A stretch of DNA of 64,000 nucleotides from Clitoria ternatea (Eukaryota; Streptophyta; Magnoliopsida; Fabales; Fabaceae). Of this stretch, positions 45,798-57,918 are shown one piece after another. The stretch covers positions 111,058,501 through 111,122,500 of the forward strand of contig CM075669.1 of assembly GCA_037962975.1 (NCBI GenBank), read 5' to 3'. A program made the position numbers and the translations under genes. Within the stretch, counting starts at the first letter, position 1, and every line of letters starts with the position of its first letter. The notes beneath the pieces are model-generated. The model made no database searches. It had not been told where the DNA came from and saw nothing but the letters and a program-made list of their open reading frames with translations.

Positions 45798-47290
45798 ATG
45801 TTGGGGTTGCTGTTCAGGCCCCAAATCAGATGGTGATTAGGATGCTGAAGATCTCCAATGAATTTTTGGAATCCTTAGCTGCGGCTCAGGAGGATGATGA
45901 AGAGTTGCTGGAATTGCTTGATACTCAAGCAAGAGGAAAAGATATGGGATTAACCAAAGGCAATGATGGAATTTGGCGGTTCAGAAACCGTGTTGTTGTA
46001 CCTGTAGAGGGTGATTTTAGGCAAGCTGTGTTAGCTGAAGCACATAAAAGCTCCTTAAGTATCCATCCTGGTATCACTAAGATGTACCATGATTTGAAGA
46101 AAGAATTCTGGTGGCCGAGAATGACGAAAGCAATAATTGAATATGTGCGATCTTATGTAATATGTCAGAAGTGTAAGGTTGAACACCAGAGACCTCCTGG
46201 TTTACTTCAACCTCCAAAGATTCTGATATGGAAATGGGAAAACATTACTATGGATTTTGTATCCGGGTTACCTCGTACCTGTTTTGGATGTAATGCAATT
46301 TGGGAAATGTTGGATAGGTTGACCAAGAGTGCTCACTTCTTGGCTATGAACATGAAATGGTCATTGGACTGGTTGGCTAGATTGTACATTACTGAAATTG
46401 TAAGGTTGCATGGTGTGCCTTTGAGTATTATTTCGGATCGTGATCCCCGATTCACCTCTAGATTTTGGGGAAGTCTGCAGCAGGAGTTGGGTACTGAATT
46501 GAGGTTGAGTTCAACTTATCCTTCTCAGACTGATGGCCAGTCTGAGTGGACTATATAGACCTTGGAAGACATGCTCAGAGCTTGTGTACTGGAGCAAGAT
46601 GGCTTATGGGAGAGGTATCTACCATTGGTGGAATTTGCTTATAACAACAGCTATCATGGCAGCATTAGGATGGCTTCTTATGAAGCTTTGTTTGGTAGTC
46701 GGTGTCGTACACCTTTATGTTGGAATGAAAATGGTGATGCAGTTCATTTAGGACCCGAATTAATCCAAGAAATGAATGATCAGGTAGTATTGATTCGTGA
46801 AAAGATAAAGATTGCTCAAGACCGTCAGAAGAGTTACTATGACAATCGTCATAGGCCACTTGAGTTTCAGGTGGGAGATTGGGTGTTTCTTAGGGTTTCA
46901 ACTACCAAAGGTGTAGGTCGGATACTAAAGAGTCATAAGCTTAATCCAAGATACATTAGGCCATACCAGATTATGGAGAGGATTGGTGATGTCACTTACC
47001 GATTGGATCTTCCCCAATCGTTAACCAACATTCATAATGTGTTTCATGTTTCTTAATTGAGTGTATATATTCCTTGTGATTCAATGATTGTGCCTGAGGA
47101 TTCCATTGAGCTGAAAGAAAACTTGACTGTGGAGGTGACGCCTATTTGTATTGAAGGATATCAGACCAAATGATTGAGGAGTAAGGAAGTCTCTTTGGTA
47201 AAAGTAAAGTGCCAGAACTTGAACAAAGTAACTTATACTTGGGAGTTAGAGTCTGATATGAGGCGGTTGTATCCTGATCTTTTCCAATAA
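45773..47290 (+). pseudogene. Tekay integrase with chromodomain-like C-terminus (dead)
   Basis: The zinc finger is present in part: HKSS and HPGITKMYHDL keep His, but the first Cys of the CxxC pair is Tyr (SYVICQKCK). Catalytic residues are kept: Asp in TMDFVSGLP (about 46250), Asp in ISDRDPRFTSRFWG (about 46430) and Glu in DGQSEWT (about 46533). A stop follows at 46556-46558, then LEDMLRACVL continues in frame. The GPF-equivalent region has KLNPRYIRPYQIMERIGDV and NIHNVFHVS, followed by a stop near 47054. The C-terminal chromodomain-like tail has SLVKVKCQN and TWELESDMRRLYPDLF and ends at TAA 47288-47290. Chromodomains direct chromoviruses to heterochromatin. Confidence 0.9.
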
Positions 47291-47299
47291 GGTGCGTCG

Positions 47300-47335
47300 A
47301 TTTCGAGGACGAAATCTCTTTTTAGGGGGAGTAGA
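47300..47335 (+). promoter_or_regulatory. Tekay polypurine tract
   Basis: TTTCGAGGACGAAAT, then AGGGGGAGTAGA directly before the LTR TGTAACATCC. This is the typical chromovirus 3' end and matches the end of the element at 50979-57913. Confidence 0.85.
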
Positions 47336-49923
47336 TGTAACATCCTTGATGTTTTAATATTAGAAAATAAATAGAAAAAAAAATAAAAGCATTATTTGGA
47401 TTAAAATTATAATAATATATGAGAAATTAAGTGGAAAATGGAATTTTAAGGAAAATGACATCAGAACCCTGACGCGTAGCGTGGATGGGACGCGTAACGT
47501 CAGTTAGGAATTAATGCCAGCGTCGCAATCAGCTTAAAACAGAGGCATGCAAAACAGTTCGAGCAAAACTCTTCTCCCTCTATTTTCTTCTCCTCTGAGG
47601 CGATTCTGCTTAGATTTTGTTTGGAGATTCAATTCCTTGCATTTTTGGGCATTAGGAGGCAAGGTGGGGCCATTGGGACCTTCAATCTCTAGTTTCTTCC
47701 CTTCCCTCTCTTGGATCCGAATTTGCATGGGGTAGATAGGACCTTTATTTTATGTTTTATGGAATTGGGAAGCTTAAATGGTGAGTTTGGAAGTGTGAGG
47801 AAGGGAGTGTACTAATCGGTTTGGTGTTTCGGTAACCGTAGGTGCTGGAACGAGCGTTGGTCGAGCAAGTGGCAAAGCGGGCGTTGGATTCCAAAGTGGA
47901 GCAGTGAATCAAGTGACCGGAGGACGCAACCGACACCTCGAGCAAATTGTGGAAGCTTGGAATCGAGGTAAGGGGGTGTTTGGGTCATAATTAAATAGAA
48001 TTGATATGAGAACAAAGTACGCGAGTGTAGAATTTGATTCTAAGTTATTAAAAATAATGTAGGTTAGTTAAATATAATTGTTATGATTATGTGGGTACGT
48101 ATAAGTAAGATTAGACGGTGAAACGATGAAGAAATATATTAATTGTGTTGATTATTGTAATTGATGATTACTTTGAATGATGAAAATAACATATATATGT
48201 GTGATATTTCCACCATGAGCTGTATATGCATATTTGAGTATGACTAAGATTGTGGAGTTATGGATTATTGGCGAATTAATATATATGTATATATATGATG
48301 ATGTTTGGTGGGCTTGACAAGTCGGTCACCCTGTATTGTGAGCACATGTCAATTTCTGGTAGTTGCATATGTTGTTTGTTGATGATATGCCATGTTTATG
48401 AGATACGATATATGATTATGTGGTATGAGATGGCCAACGGTATGTCCTCATTTTCTGGCTTCCATGGTCTTTGTGCCCAGTTGAGCTACCCATTGGTCAA
48501 GTTGGACCCAGTGGTTGAGGTGGAGAGCCAAGTCGGGCTCGGTGAACTAAGTCGGGTTCACGGGATGTCAAGTCAGACTCCTGGCTGAAGGCCAGTCCTT
48601 TAGTATCCGGATACTAGGTGTCAAATTGTATGAGAGTCAGTTGTGATATATGTGGATCTTATATTGATTAGTAATTGGAAATGAATTATGAATTGAAAAT
48701 GTAATGTGGATTAATGAGTGTATGGTCTGAGTGAACCATGGAAATTATAACGAGTTTGTGACGTTGAATGAGTTAAAGATTAGTAAGTATATGTGTGTTT
48801 ATATTGACACGGACAAGTGCAGGAAGCTCAAGAATTCATGTAATATGAGCAGTAGGTATTAATAATGTTAATATGTTTCGATCTATATTAATTATGATGT
48901 TCCAAACACTCACCCTTGCTGTTGTTCAATTTTAGTGACTAGTGACAGGGAGGATGCTAATACTGTGGAGGTACGCCAAGAGGAAGGTTGATGCTAAGGA
49001 ACGAGGATGAATGTAATATATAATATATGATTATGTGTGTGATAGATAACAAACTATGTGTAATGAATTTGTTAAAATTATGTTTGATGTGGTGTGATGA
49101 ATTGATGATGATTGATGTGAATTGTGGCACGGAGCCACTGACATGTGAATATTGTATGTATGGGCAGGCTCTGCTGTATGCATGAATGTCGTGTGTGATA
49201 TGTAAAATGATAGATGGATGAATTGATTGATGTTTGGATTGATTTAGGAAGTCATGCATATAGTTGATTTTATGAATTTAAGGAACTGGGTAGGTGAAAT
49301 TGAGATCCGGCGAGTTTCAGAAATCCCGGAAGGCATCATTAAGTCCATTAGGACATTTAGAATCTGTGTACATTGGCCTTAGGCTTTTTGAAACCCATTT
49401 AGGGTGTTTAGTGCAATGGTTTTGCACTTAATAGGTTTAAACTGCAAATTGCGCATAACTTGTGCACATGTTGGAATTTTATCAAACGGACGGCGCCAAT
49501 AGTTCTGGTATGGGGAAAACATGTGGCCCGTGAAGTTTCGTGGTAATCGGATCGAAAATGGGCCAATTGGGTAGGCTAGAAGTTGGTTAAATGGTTTAAA
49601 CTATGTAACAACATTAGGTGTTGTTACTGTCATGCCCACACTACGCGTGAGGCTGACGCGTAACATGAGGTGCGTAGGAGAGGGCTGATGCTACGCGTGG
49701 GGCTCGCACGCAGCTTCAGGCCCCTGTTTCAGGTTTTTGTTTTCTTTGGATTCAAATGGTTTTGAAAACTTATAAATGGATTACTTAAATGAATTCTGGG
49801 TACTTTTTATTAAAAATACATATTTTATAATTAGCGAGTAATTTAATTATTTAAACGTGAAAAATATATTATGAAATAATTAAAAGTAATAAAAATAAAT
49901 GTAAATTGACGTAGGTCGTCACA
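47336..49923 (+). repeat. Tekay 3' LTR
   Basis: 2588 bp, same ends as the 5' copy. Paired CG boxes at 47471-47501 and 49637-49667. Confidence 0.93.
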
Positions 49924-49928
49924 GCAAT

Positions 49929-50230
49929 GGTTGCAAAAGCAAGGGAAAACTGACCTTGTTTGTAATAAAATGTTGTGTTTCAATAATAAAAGGATTTCAT
50001 GTTAGTTTCTATTCCCCTAATTTAGTACTTTTGAACAAGACTTTCTAAGGAATAATTTCCATGATACTTGTCAAAATTTATGATCACCTAGTGATACTTC
50101 TTCATGCTTGCACTTTTCTTTTTTTTTTGCCTTAACCATATTTGTTTTGTTCCAAGTTTCTTTTTTAATACACATCACGGAGAGAAAGGGCCCGAAGCAT
50201 CAATATCAAACCTGACTACAAACAAGACTC
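49929..50230 (+). other. Tat sequence after Tekay insertion (end of first ORF and spacer)
   Basis: Continues the first Tat ORF for a few codons (a VAKAREN-like end and a stop), then AT-rich spacer with a T-run near 50125. Confidence 0.55.
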
Positions 50231-50978
50231 ATGGCAGAGCTGGAATGCTCGATTGAAGATATGAGGAATAAGCTTGGCCAAATCAAGGAACAAATGGCAG
50301 AAATACTTAAGCTCCTAGAGAAAAAAGGCACAGAATAGGGATCCTCTGCAGGAAATGGGGACCAAACATCCGCTCCTCAGGTTCAAGCCCAAGAAGGAGG
50401 CCCCATACCCTTGACTATGCTCCCAAGTGATCCTGCTACAGTCACTGAAACTCCATTCGTCCCACACCAACCTTATGGCATGCCATGGCCACCTTTTGTT
50501 TCCCAAGATGGGAATGTTCAACAAGCATATGTCTGGCCTCTATATGGCCTACCTCAAGGATATTACACCATCTATCCTAATCCTACTCAAGAAAATCCTT
50601 CTGCTGCTCAACAAATTCCTAATCCCCCAATATCTAACCCTCCAAATTTCACCCAATCAACAACTGTTCCCCAAAACACTCAGGCTCCACCCAATGTCAC
50701 CACACCTAATACAATTCCACCACAAAACCACCAGGTTCCAAGTGATACCACATAACCAAACCCACAAACAACCCTATACTATTTCCCTCATGGTTGCCCA
50801 ATACCACAGGCTGGTGTTTCACAAAACTTGTTATACAAAGCTTATGCCTCTCCACCAAATCATGATCAGCCAGCAGCGCCTTTATCAAAAGGGAAAATGG
50901 AAAAACTGGAAGAAAGGTTACGTGTAGTAGAAGGAGGAAGTGGTTTAGGAATAAAAAATGTTTCTGAATTATGCCTAA
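50231..50978 (+). pseudogene. Tat gag, N-terminal part
   Basis: Start Met at 50231 (MAELECSIEDMRNKL). A short coiled-coil-like helix rich in Lys/Glu/Leu is followed by a stop (50336) and then a long Pro/Gln/Asn-rich region (YPNPTQENPSAAQQIPNPP) and KMEKLEERLRVVEGG. A Pro/Gln-rich N-terminus before the capsid is typical of Tat gag. A second stop lies at 50753. The frame runs into the insertion at 50979 and continues at 57919. Confidence 0.82.
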
Positions 50979-52896
50979 TTAAACAACCCGACTTAATAAA
51001 CCCAAACCGAGACCAGGGAAAATTTTTCCAAAATTTAGAACGTTCAAAACATTCATAATCAGCCCAGATTAAGAGTCGGGGTAAATTAAAAATAGCATAA
51101 AGGTAAGAGAAGGCAAAAGCTGACCAGAGGAAGGGAATACCGGGTCCAAATGCCACACGTTGGCAAGACCCAGCGGAATAACAAAGTTTAAGCGAGTCCA
51201 TTACAGTGTTCACTCGCTCAAGCGAGACCCAAATTCGCTTGAGCGAGACAACCCATCTCGCTTGGGTGAAGCACCCATTCGCTTAAGCGAAACTAACCAG
51301 AAACCTTTCTTCCATTCACACTCGCTAGAGCGAACCCTTATTCGCTGAGGCGAGTAACTCCACTCGGTATTCCTTCACTCGGAATCAGGGGTTCCATTCA
51401 CTCGGGATCGACCCCAACACACATGCCTCCCTCGGAAGCTCATACATAAGTCCTTATTTTTATCCAGGAAGGTCACACACAAGATCCACTTGGGAATGAT
51501 GGCTATTCCACTCGGAATCCATAAACTCTCCTCACTCGGAATAACTCCCAATCAAATACCACTAGGTATATTTCAGCCTCAACACAATCGGAATGTATTA
51601 CACATTCACCAATCGGTATATCTTCACTTCTCTCACTTGGAGAACACTTAGACCTTCCTTCACTCAGAAGGAGTTTCCACCATCAAATTCCATTCGGGTT
51701 TACTCTATCCCTACACCACTCGAAGAATTACTAAGTTAAGTCTCACTCGGACTTATTTAAGTCTTATCCACTCGGAATTATCATTTATAACAAGCATCAC
51801 ATGCTATTTCATGAGATCCACTCAACATTAACATTTGCAACAAGCATCACATGCTTTTCATATAAAACCCACTCGGCATTAACATGCATTTTACTATAAA
51901 CACATGAATATTTGTCCACTGTCTCAGTTTAATACACTCGGCAACCATAATGCCATTCACATTTACATGCATTCACTCAGCATTTCATATTTATCATCAT
52001 ACATCTCATGGACGGAATCATGACAACATCACACAGACCACAATGATCACAAATCCGGGTGTTTCATGCACCAATACTCAACTACAACATATCAATCAAC
52101 ATATTTCAAACATGACACAACACAATAAAGCAAAACCACCCGAAACCCGTCCATAAACCATACATTTGAGATGTAAATTAGCCCCCTACCTGGAATGAAG
52201 ATCCAGAAGCTCCATGAGCTTGCAACACCATCCAATCGTCCTTCGGTCACTCGTTCTCAACAGAACGACTCAGCTATTGTACTCTACACAGCTTTGGAGG
52301 AACTCCGAGCCACTCGTACTCTGGAACGGATCTGCCTCCAAGACACTCCTTGTAGCACAACACAGTCCTCACGCAACCCAGTGGAGGACTCCATGCTTCC
52401 AAGCATCCAACCTTGTTTTCTCCCTCACAAGCAGCTCCGCCTCACACAGTGGACCATTTCCACAACTCCGAGGCACCCCACACGCTGCAGACTTCTAACC
52501 CGAGACCCTGACAGCCCTCGAATGGAAGAAGAAGAAGGAGGAGAAGGAATAGCCAGGAGGAAGAATAAGTAGAAGCTTCAGGAAGCTCTAGAGAGAATGA
52601 AGAGTGTTTTCTCCCTTCTGAACATGCACCACGAGATAATGAAGAAGGTGCAAGGGAAAACGTGAACTGAGGCTTTATCACCACACTGCCCCATCAGCGT
52701 CAGCTCAGCTCTATCAATCAGCCATCATATCACCATTAACTCCATCCCATCAGCGTGCCAAAGAGAGGGAGAACCAAAGTTCCATCATAACACCAAGGGC
52801 ATATGGGATATTTCCAAGCATTATTATCATTATTATTATTATTCAATCAATAATCTTAATTCTCTAATTAACCTTAATCAAAACCAGGATGTTACA
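50979..52896 (-). repeat. 3' LTR of the non-autonomous element
   Basis: Transcript-sense ends TGTAACATCC and GTTGTTTAA (the terminal CA has become AA). Three pairs of TCGCTCAAGCGA-type boxes at about 51214-51350, then a long zone (51355-52000) of CACTCGGAA words (TCCGAGTG in transcript sense). Two overlapping open frames at 52195-52572 recur in the other LTR and have no known domain. Confidence 0.88.
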
Positions 52897-53440
52897 CTAC
52901 TCCCCTCCTTCAAAGAATTTCATCCTCGAAATTCAAATACAAACTTACCTCAACAAACAGCTCAGAATATTGTTGTCTCGACTAAGTACATGTCTCTGCT
53001 TCCCAAGTATTCACCGACCGGTTCACCATTCCAATTGGCATAGCTTCATCTCTCAAGAGGTTTACCGACCGCTCCATAATTTTAGTCGACAAAATCACTA
53101 AAGTCAGGTCCTACCTGCTCACAATCTCTTCATAGAATTCAATATATTTGGGGATTCAATTTTTAAAACGTACAAGTTACCCCATTTAACTCTATCAATT
53201 CATCATAACTGATGGCACCTCTAGTTCTTTGGCCACTCGGCCCTATACTCTCAACGCCAATCGGTATACATCCATCGCTATTTCCTCCAATTCGTAGGAG
53301 TTACTCGGCACAATCATGTACCCGCACCGAGTATAAACTCTAAATTGTGTCACATGAGACACATTATGGAGGTTAATCAACCAGCAAGGAAGAATCTAGT
53401 CGGTAAACAATATTACCGATTCCCACCAATACTCACTATT
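52897..53440 (-). pseudogene. Trace of chromovirus integrase C-terminus and chromodomain
   Basis: Next to the left LTR a purine stretch GAAGGAGGGGAGTAG and TTTCGAGGATGAAAT (transcript sense) match a chromovirus polypurine tract. Upstream in transcript sense, broken frames still resemble IVYRLD, a HNVSHV-like motif and then NTWEAET and YSELF. These correspond to the end of integrase and the chromodomain tail of Tekay (compare NIHNVFHVS and TWELESDMRR at 47010-47290). Stops and frame changes are frequent. This shows descent from, or recombination with, a coding chromovirus. Confidence 0.55.
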
Positions 53441-55981
53441 GTCCGATTTATCTCGGATTTAACCCTCGGATATTTAGCATCTGACCACTAAATCTCTTCT
53501 TTAAACCATGATATACCTTGGCAATACCGAGACGGACACTCAAGAGAGCTCCAATATGCTTCAATTAGCACAGTTTGCCTAGATTTATCTTTCACAGACA
53601 CCACACTCGGTTCTAAAATCTTAAATTTCTATCCATTCCTTCGGCCAATTCCATGCCTACACCCTGAGAATGTCACTGGATCTCTCAATCAAAAGGGTTG
53701 TTCGAGGTTTGAAAGTAATTCTCACCCGAAAAACTTTCCACTTACAAAATTTTCACTCGGCATTCAAGCTTACATCAATTACAAATCTGAGTTCAAACTT
53801 GGTAGCTCTAAACATCAACCCAAACACAAGTATGAATAAATTTACCTCACGGGTATCTACTCCCCTCGGGAGCCATTCACTCAGAAACTTTCCTATTTCA
53901 GGTTCTATTTCCCGTCCAGAAGTACCTTTCTCCTGGAAAAAGATTACTTAGTGGAATATCATACGGGTGTTAGGAATTTCACCCTCAATACCTTTCTACT
54001 TGGAACCGTTCCACACGGTACCATTCCACTCAGAAATGTTACAGTTTGAGTCACATCACTCGAATCTTACCTTACTCAAAAGTGTCACGCTCGGACACAA
54101 TTCCTTAACTTAATAATGACTCCCTAAAAACGATGTTTCACTCGGAACATCATGACTTCTCTCGGCAGTTCTTTCTCATAGAAAGATTTCACCCGGATCT
54201 ATCTCCACTTTCTCACACTCGGATTATACTAATCTTTCCCGAGCAAATCCTAACCTTTCGGATTACCTTGACTCAAGGTCCCGGTTTCCTCATTAAACCC
54301 ACAACATCACTCGGTTAGCCTTATAAAACTCCAATTCCAGTGACAGACTTGATCACCCATCTATTTCAATAACTAATCATCATTTTAGTAGCCAATTCAT
54401 ACCCAATAACCTCTGATCCTCTCGGAGGTAACCACATCAAGGTTAAAACAACCTTCTATCCTCTTTTTGATACACCAACAATTACTTTCCACTCAATACA
54501 GTTCTCATTTTCACTCAGAATAGTCCGATAGACTCACCATCACCATAAGCAGCTACAGCCCCATCTGCCCGACTTATGAATTGCTGCATCCAACTTATAG
54601 GATGACGTTTCATTCCTATAGGGTTACAACAATTACATAGAGTCACTGCAAAAGTGTACGCTGCCACAATACCTATGGTATGAAGAGTCGTCCCGGAATA
54701 GCATACATTACATTCTTCTCACTCACACCGACCGACTCACTCAACTAATACTAACCCACATGAAAATTAATGGCAATTTATACATACATATAAGCACACA
54801 TTTACATCAACATCATCATTATGCACCACCTAGGGCACATCACACAACAACCATCATGAAATATAGTCTACCACTACTGTAAAACAGTATAATGGTAATA
54901 GGCTTCCGACCCCACAAATTCACTTACTCGGCTCAACAATCCATAAGGTCAATCAGATTATTAGACTCGGAAATTCCAAGGATCACCTAGTACTCCTTGT
55001 GAGACATTCCCACAATATTCAAACATCCCGAGTCTGGACCACCATAGGGCCCAGCCTCGTAGAATCTAATAGTATACAATTACACTAAATCCGATCAGGA
55101 TCTCCATACCTTATGGGTTACCACTAAATCAATTATCTGCTCGGTTTTCAGCTACAAGACCGAGTCTAACCCAAATCATCAAGTACCTAGTTACATCAAA
55201 TTCCTCACCTAGTTTTGTAACCTCTCAGGTATCCATCTCAATAATATCCGATCATACATGGTCATGCCCAATCAACTGGGTTACCACACCTAGTGGCCAA
55301 ACATCAACCAATCCTTCACTCGGTTTTCACCAACCATAAACCGAGACACAACCCCAATCTAACATGCATCAGATTTTACATTTAATCACCTATCACATAC
55401 CTAGATTTCCAACTTAGGAAACTGCAACACATCACTTATACCATAAACCACGTACATCATACATCATATGGGGTGCTCGTGCCAAGGGATGATCCCTTAC
55501 AAATGGCACAACCGATCAATTGAATTCGAAAATACCACACTAGGGAATTCTTTCATTATCATTCACTTAATCAAATCAAATATGTGAGTTCTAATCCATT
55601 CAACAAGCATGACTCCGCCATGAACCACTAGCATGGCATACACGTGAGACTGAACCAACCAATACAGTTCTAATGCATATGAGGGTCTCAACACCTATCA
55701 TTCTATTCCCTCTCAGCCGACCTAGGCTTAGAAATACCTCAAGTATTTCATGAACAATCGGGCCAGGGTAGTAATAACCCTACTACCCCCAAATCAACAT
55801 CACAACAGTAGTACCTTTCACTACTGTCCACAACAAAGCACATAGGCATATAATCACACAAATCCTGATTAAACATGTATCAATTCCAATAGAACACCAC
55901 AAGCAATTATGACAACCGGTCATATTGCACATAACCGCCTACTATCAGTAAGCATACCTTGGCCTTGGACCTTTTAAGTCC
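53441..55981 (-). other. Non-coding inside of the non-autonomous element
   Basis: No open frame with a recognisable domain on either strand. Dispersed CACTCGG and ACTCGGTT words continue to about 55350. The composition resembles the LTRs rather than coding DNA. Confidence 0.6.
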
Positions 55982-55993
55982 GCTCTGATACCA
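55982..55993 (-). promoter_or_regulatory. Perfect tRNA-Met-type primer-binding site
   Basis: TGGTATCAGAGC in transcript sense, three bases after the 5' LTR. Unlike the PBS of the coding Tekay element in this window, it has no changes. Confidence 0.88.
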
Positions 55994-55996
55994 AAA

Positions 55997-57913
55997 TGAA
56001 ATAACCCGACTTAACAAACCCAAACCGAGACCAGGGAAAATTTTTCCAAAATTTAGAATGTTCAAAACATTCATAATCAGCCCAGATTAAGAGTCGGGGT
56101 AAATTAAAAATAGCATAAAGGTAAGAGAAGGCAAAAGCCGACTAGAGGAAGGGAATACTGGGTCTAAATGCCACACGTTGGCAAGACCCAGTGAAATAAC
56201 AAAGCTTAAGCGAGCCCATTACAGGTTCACTCGCTCAAGCGAGACCCAAATTTGCTTGAGCGAGACAACCCATCTCGCTTGGGCGAAGCACCCATTCGCT
56301 TAAGCAAAACTAACCAGAAACCTTTCTTCTATTCACACTCGCTGGAGCGAACCCTTATTCGCTGAGGTGAGTAACTCCACTCAGTATTCCTTCACTCGGA
56401 ATCAGGGGTTCCATTCACTCGGGATCGACCCCAACACACATGCCTCCCTCAGAAGCTCATACATAATTCCTTATTTTTATCCAGGAAGGTCACACACAAG
56501 ATCCACTCGGGAATGATGGCTATTCCACTTGGAATCCATAAACTCTCCTCACTCGGAATAACTCCCAATCAAATACCACTAGGTATATTTCAGCCTCAAC
56601 ATAATCGGAATGTATTACACATTCACCAATCGCTATATCTTCACTTCTCTCACTCGGAGAACACTTAGACCTTTCTTCACTCAGAAGGAGTTTCCACCAT
56701 CAAATTCCATTCGGGTTTACTCTATCCCTACACCACTCGAAGAATTACTAAGTTAAGTCTCACTCGGACTTATTTAAGTCTTATCCACTCGGAATAATCA
56801 TTTACAACAAGCATCACATGCTATTTCATGAGATCCACTCAGCATTAACATTTGCAACAAGCATCATATGCTTTTCATATAAAACCCACTCGGCATTAAC
56901 ATGTATTTTACTATAAACACATGAATATTTGTCCACTGTCTCAGTTTAATACACTCGGCAACCATAATGCCATTCACATTTACATGCATTCACTCAGCAT
57001 TTCATATTTATCATCATACATCTCATGGACGGAATCATGACAACATCACGCAGACCACAATGATCACAAATCCAGGTGTTTCATGCACCAATACTCAACT
57101 ACAACATATCAATCAACATATGTCAAACATGACACAACACAATAAAGCAAAACCACCCGGAACCCGTCCATAAACCATACATTTGAGATGTAAATTAGCC
57201 CCCTACCTGGAATAAAGATCCAGAAGCTCCATGAGCTTGTAACACCCTCCGATCGTCCTTTGGTCACTCGTTCTCAACAGAACAACTCAGCGGTTGTACT
57301 CTACACAGCTTTGGAGGAACTCCGAGCCACTCATACTTTGGAACGGCTCTGCCTCCAAGACACTCCTTGTAGCACAACACAGTCCTTATGCAACCCAGTG
57401 GAGGACTCCATGCTTCCAAGCATCCAACCTTGTTTTCTCCCTCACAAGCAGCTCCGCCTCACACAGTGGACCATTTCCACAACTCCGAGGCGCCCCACAC
57501 GCTAAAGACTTCCAACCCAAGACCCTGACAGCCCTCGAATGGAAGAAGAAGAAGGTGAAGAAGGAATAGCCAGGAGGAAGAAGAAGCAGAAGCTTCAGGA
57601 AGCTCTAGAGAGAATGAAGAGTGTTTTCTCCCTTCTAAACATGCACCACGAGATAATGAAGAAGGTGCAAGGGAAAACGTGAACTGAGGCTTTATCACCA
57701 CACTGCCCCATCAGCGTCAGCTCAGCTCTATCAATCAGCAATCACATCACCATTAACTCCATCCCATCAGCGTGCCAAAGAGAGAGAGAATCGAAGTTCC
57801 ATCATAACACCAAGGGCATATAGGACATTTCCAAGCATTATTATCATTATTATTATTATTCAATCAATAATCTTAATTCTCTAATTAACCTTAATCAAAA
57901 CTAGGATGTTACA
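55997..57913 (-). repeat. 5' LTR of the non-autonomous element
   Basis: Transcript-sense TGTAACATCC to GGGTTATTTCA. Carries the same paired boxes (about 56220-56370) and CACTCGGAA zone (56375-57000) as the left copy. Confidence 0.9.
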
Positions 57914-57918
57914 CCTAG

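Larger units (their letters stand above)
40107..49928 (+). mobile_element. Tekay-type chromovirus (Ty3/gypsy), two LTRs and target duplication
   Basis: The element spans 40112-49923 (9812 bp) and is flanked by GCAAT (40107-40111 and 49924-49928). LTRs: 40112-42718 and 47336-49923. Between them lie a PBS, gag with zinc knuckles, protease, RT, RNase H, integrase and a chromodomain-like C-terminus, then a polypurine tract. Gag and C-terminal motifs are those of the Tekay/Del group. It lies inside the first Tat ORF and so is younger than Tat. The coding frame has about eight stops and three or so frameshifts. Confidence 0.93.
50974..57918 (-). mobile_element. Non-autonomous LTR retrotransposon with Tekay-like ends
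   Basis: The element spans 50979-57913 (6935 bp) with target duplication CCTAA (50974-50978) / CCTAG (57914-57918), one mismatch. LTRs: 50979-52896 (3') and 55997-57913 (5'), each about 1.9 kb and very similar. Minus orientation is shown by a perfect TGGTATCAGAGC PBS next to the right LTR and a polypurine tract next to the left LTR. The 3.1-kb inside has no gag, protease, RT or RNase H, only a decayed trace of an integrase/chromodomain end. It would depend on proteins supplied in trans. Confidence 0.9.

Noticed and set aside
52195..52572. Conserved small gene, since the frame recurs at 57260-57569
   Set aside because: The two copies are the two LTRs of one element. The recurrence follows from LTR duplication, and no domain is seen.
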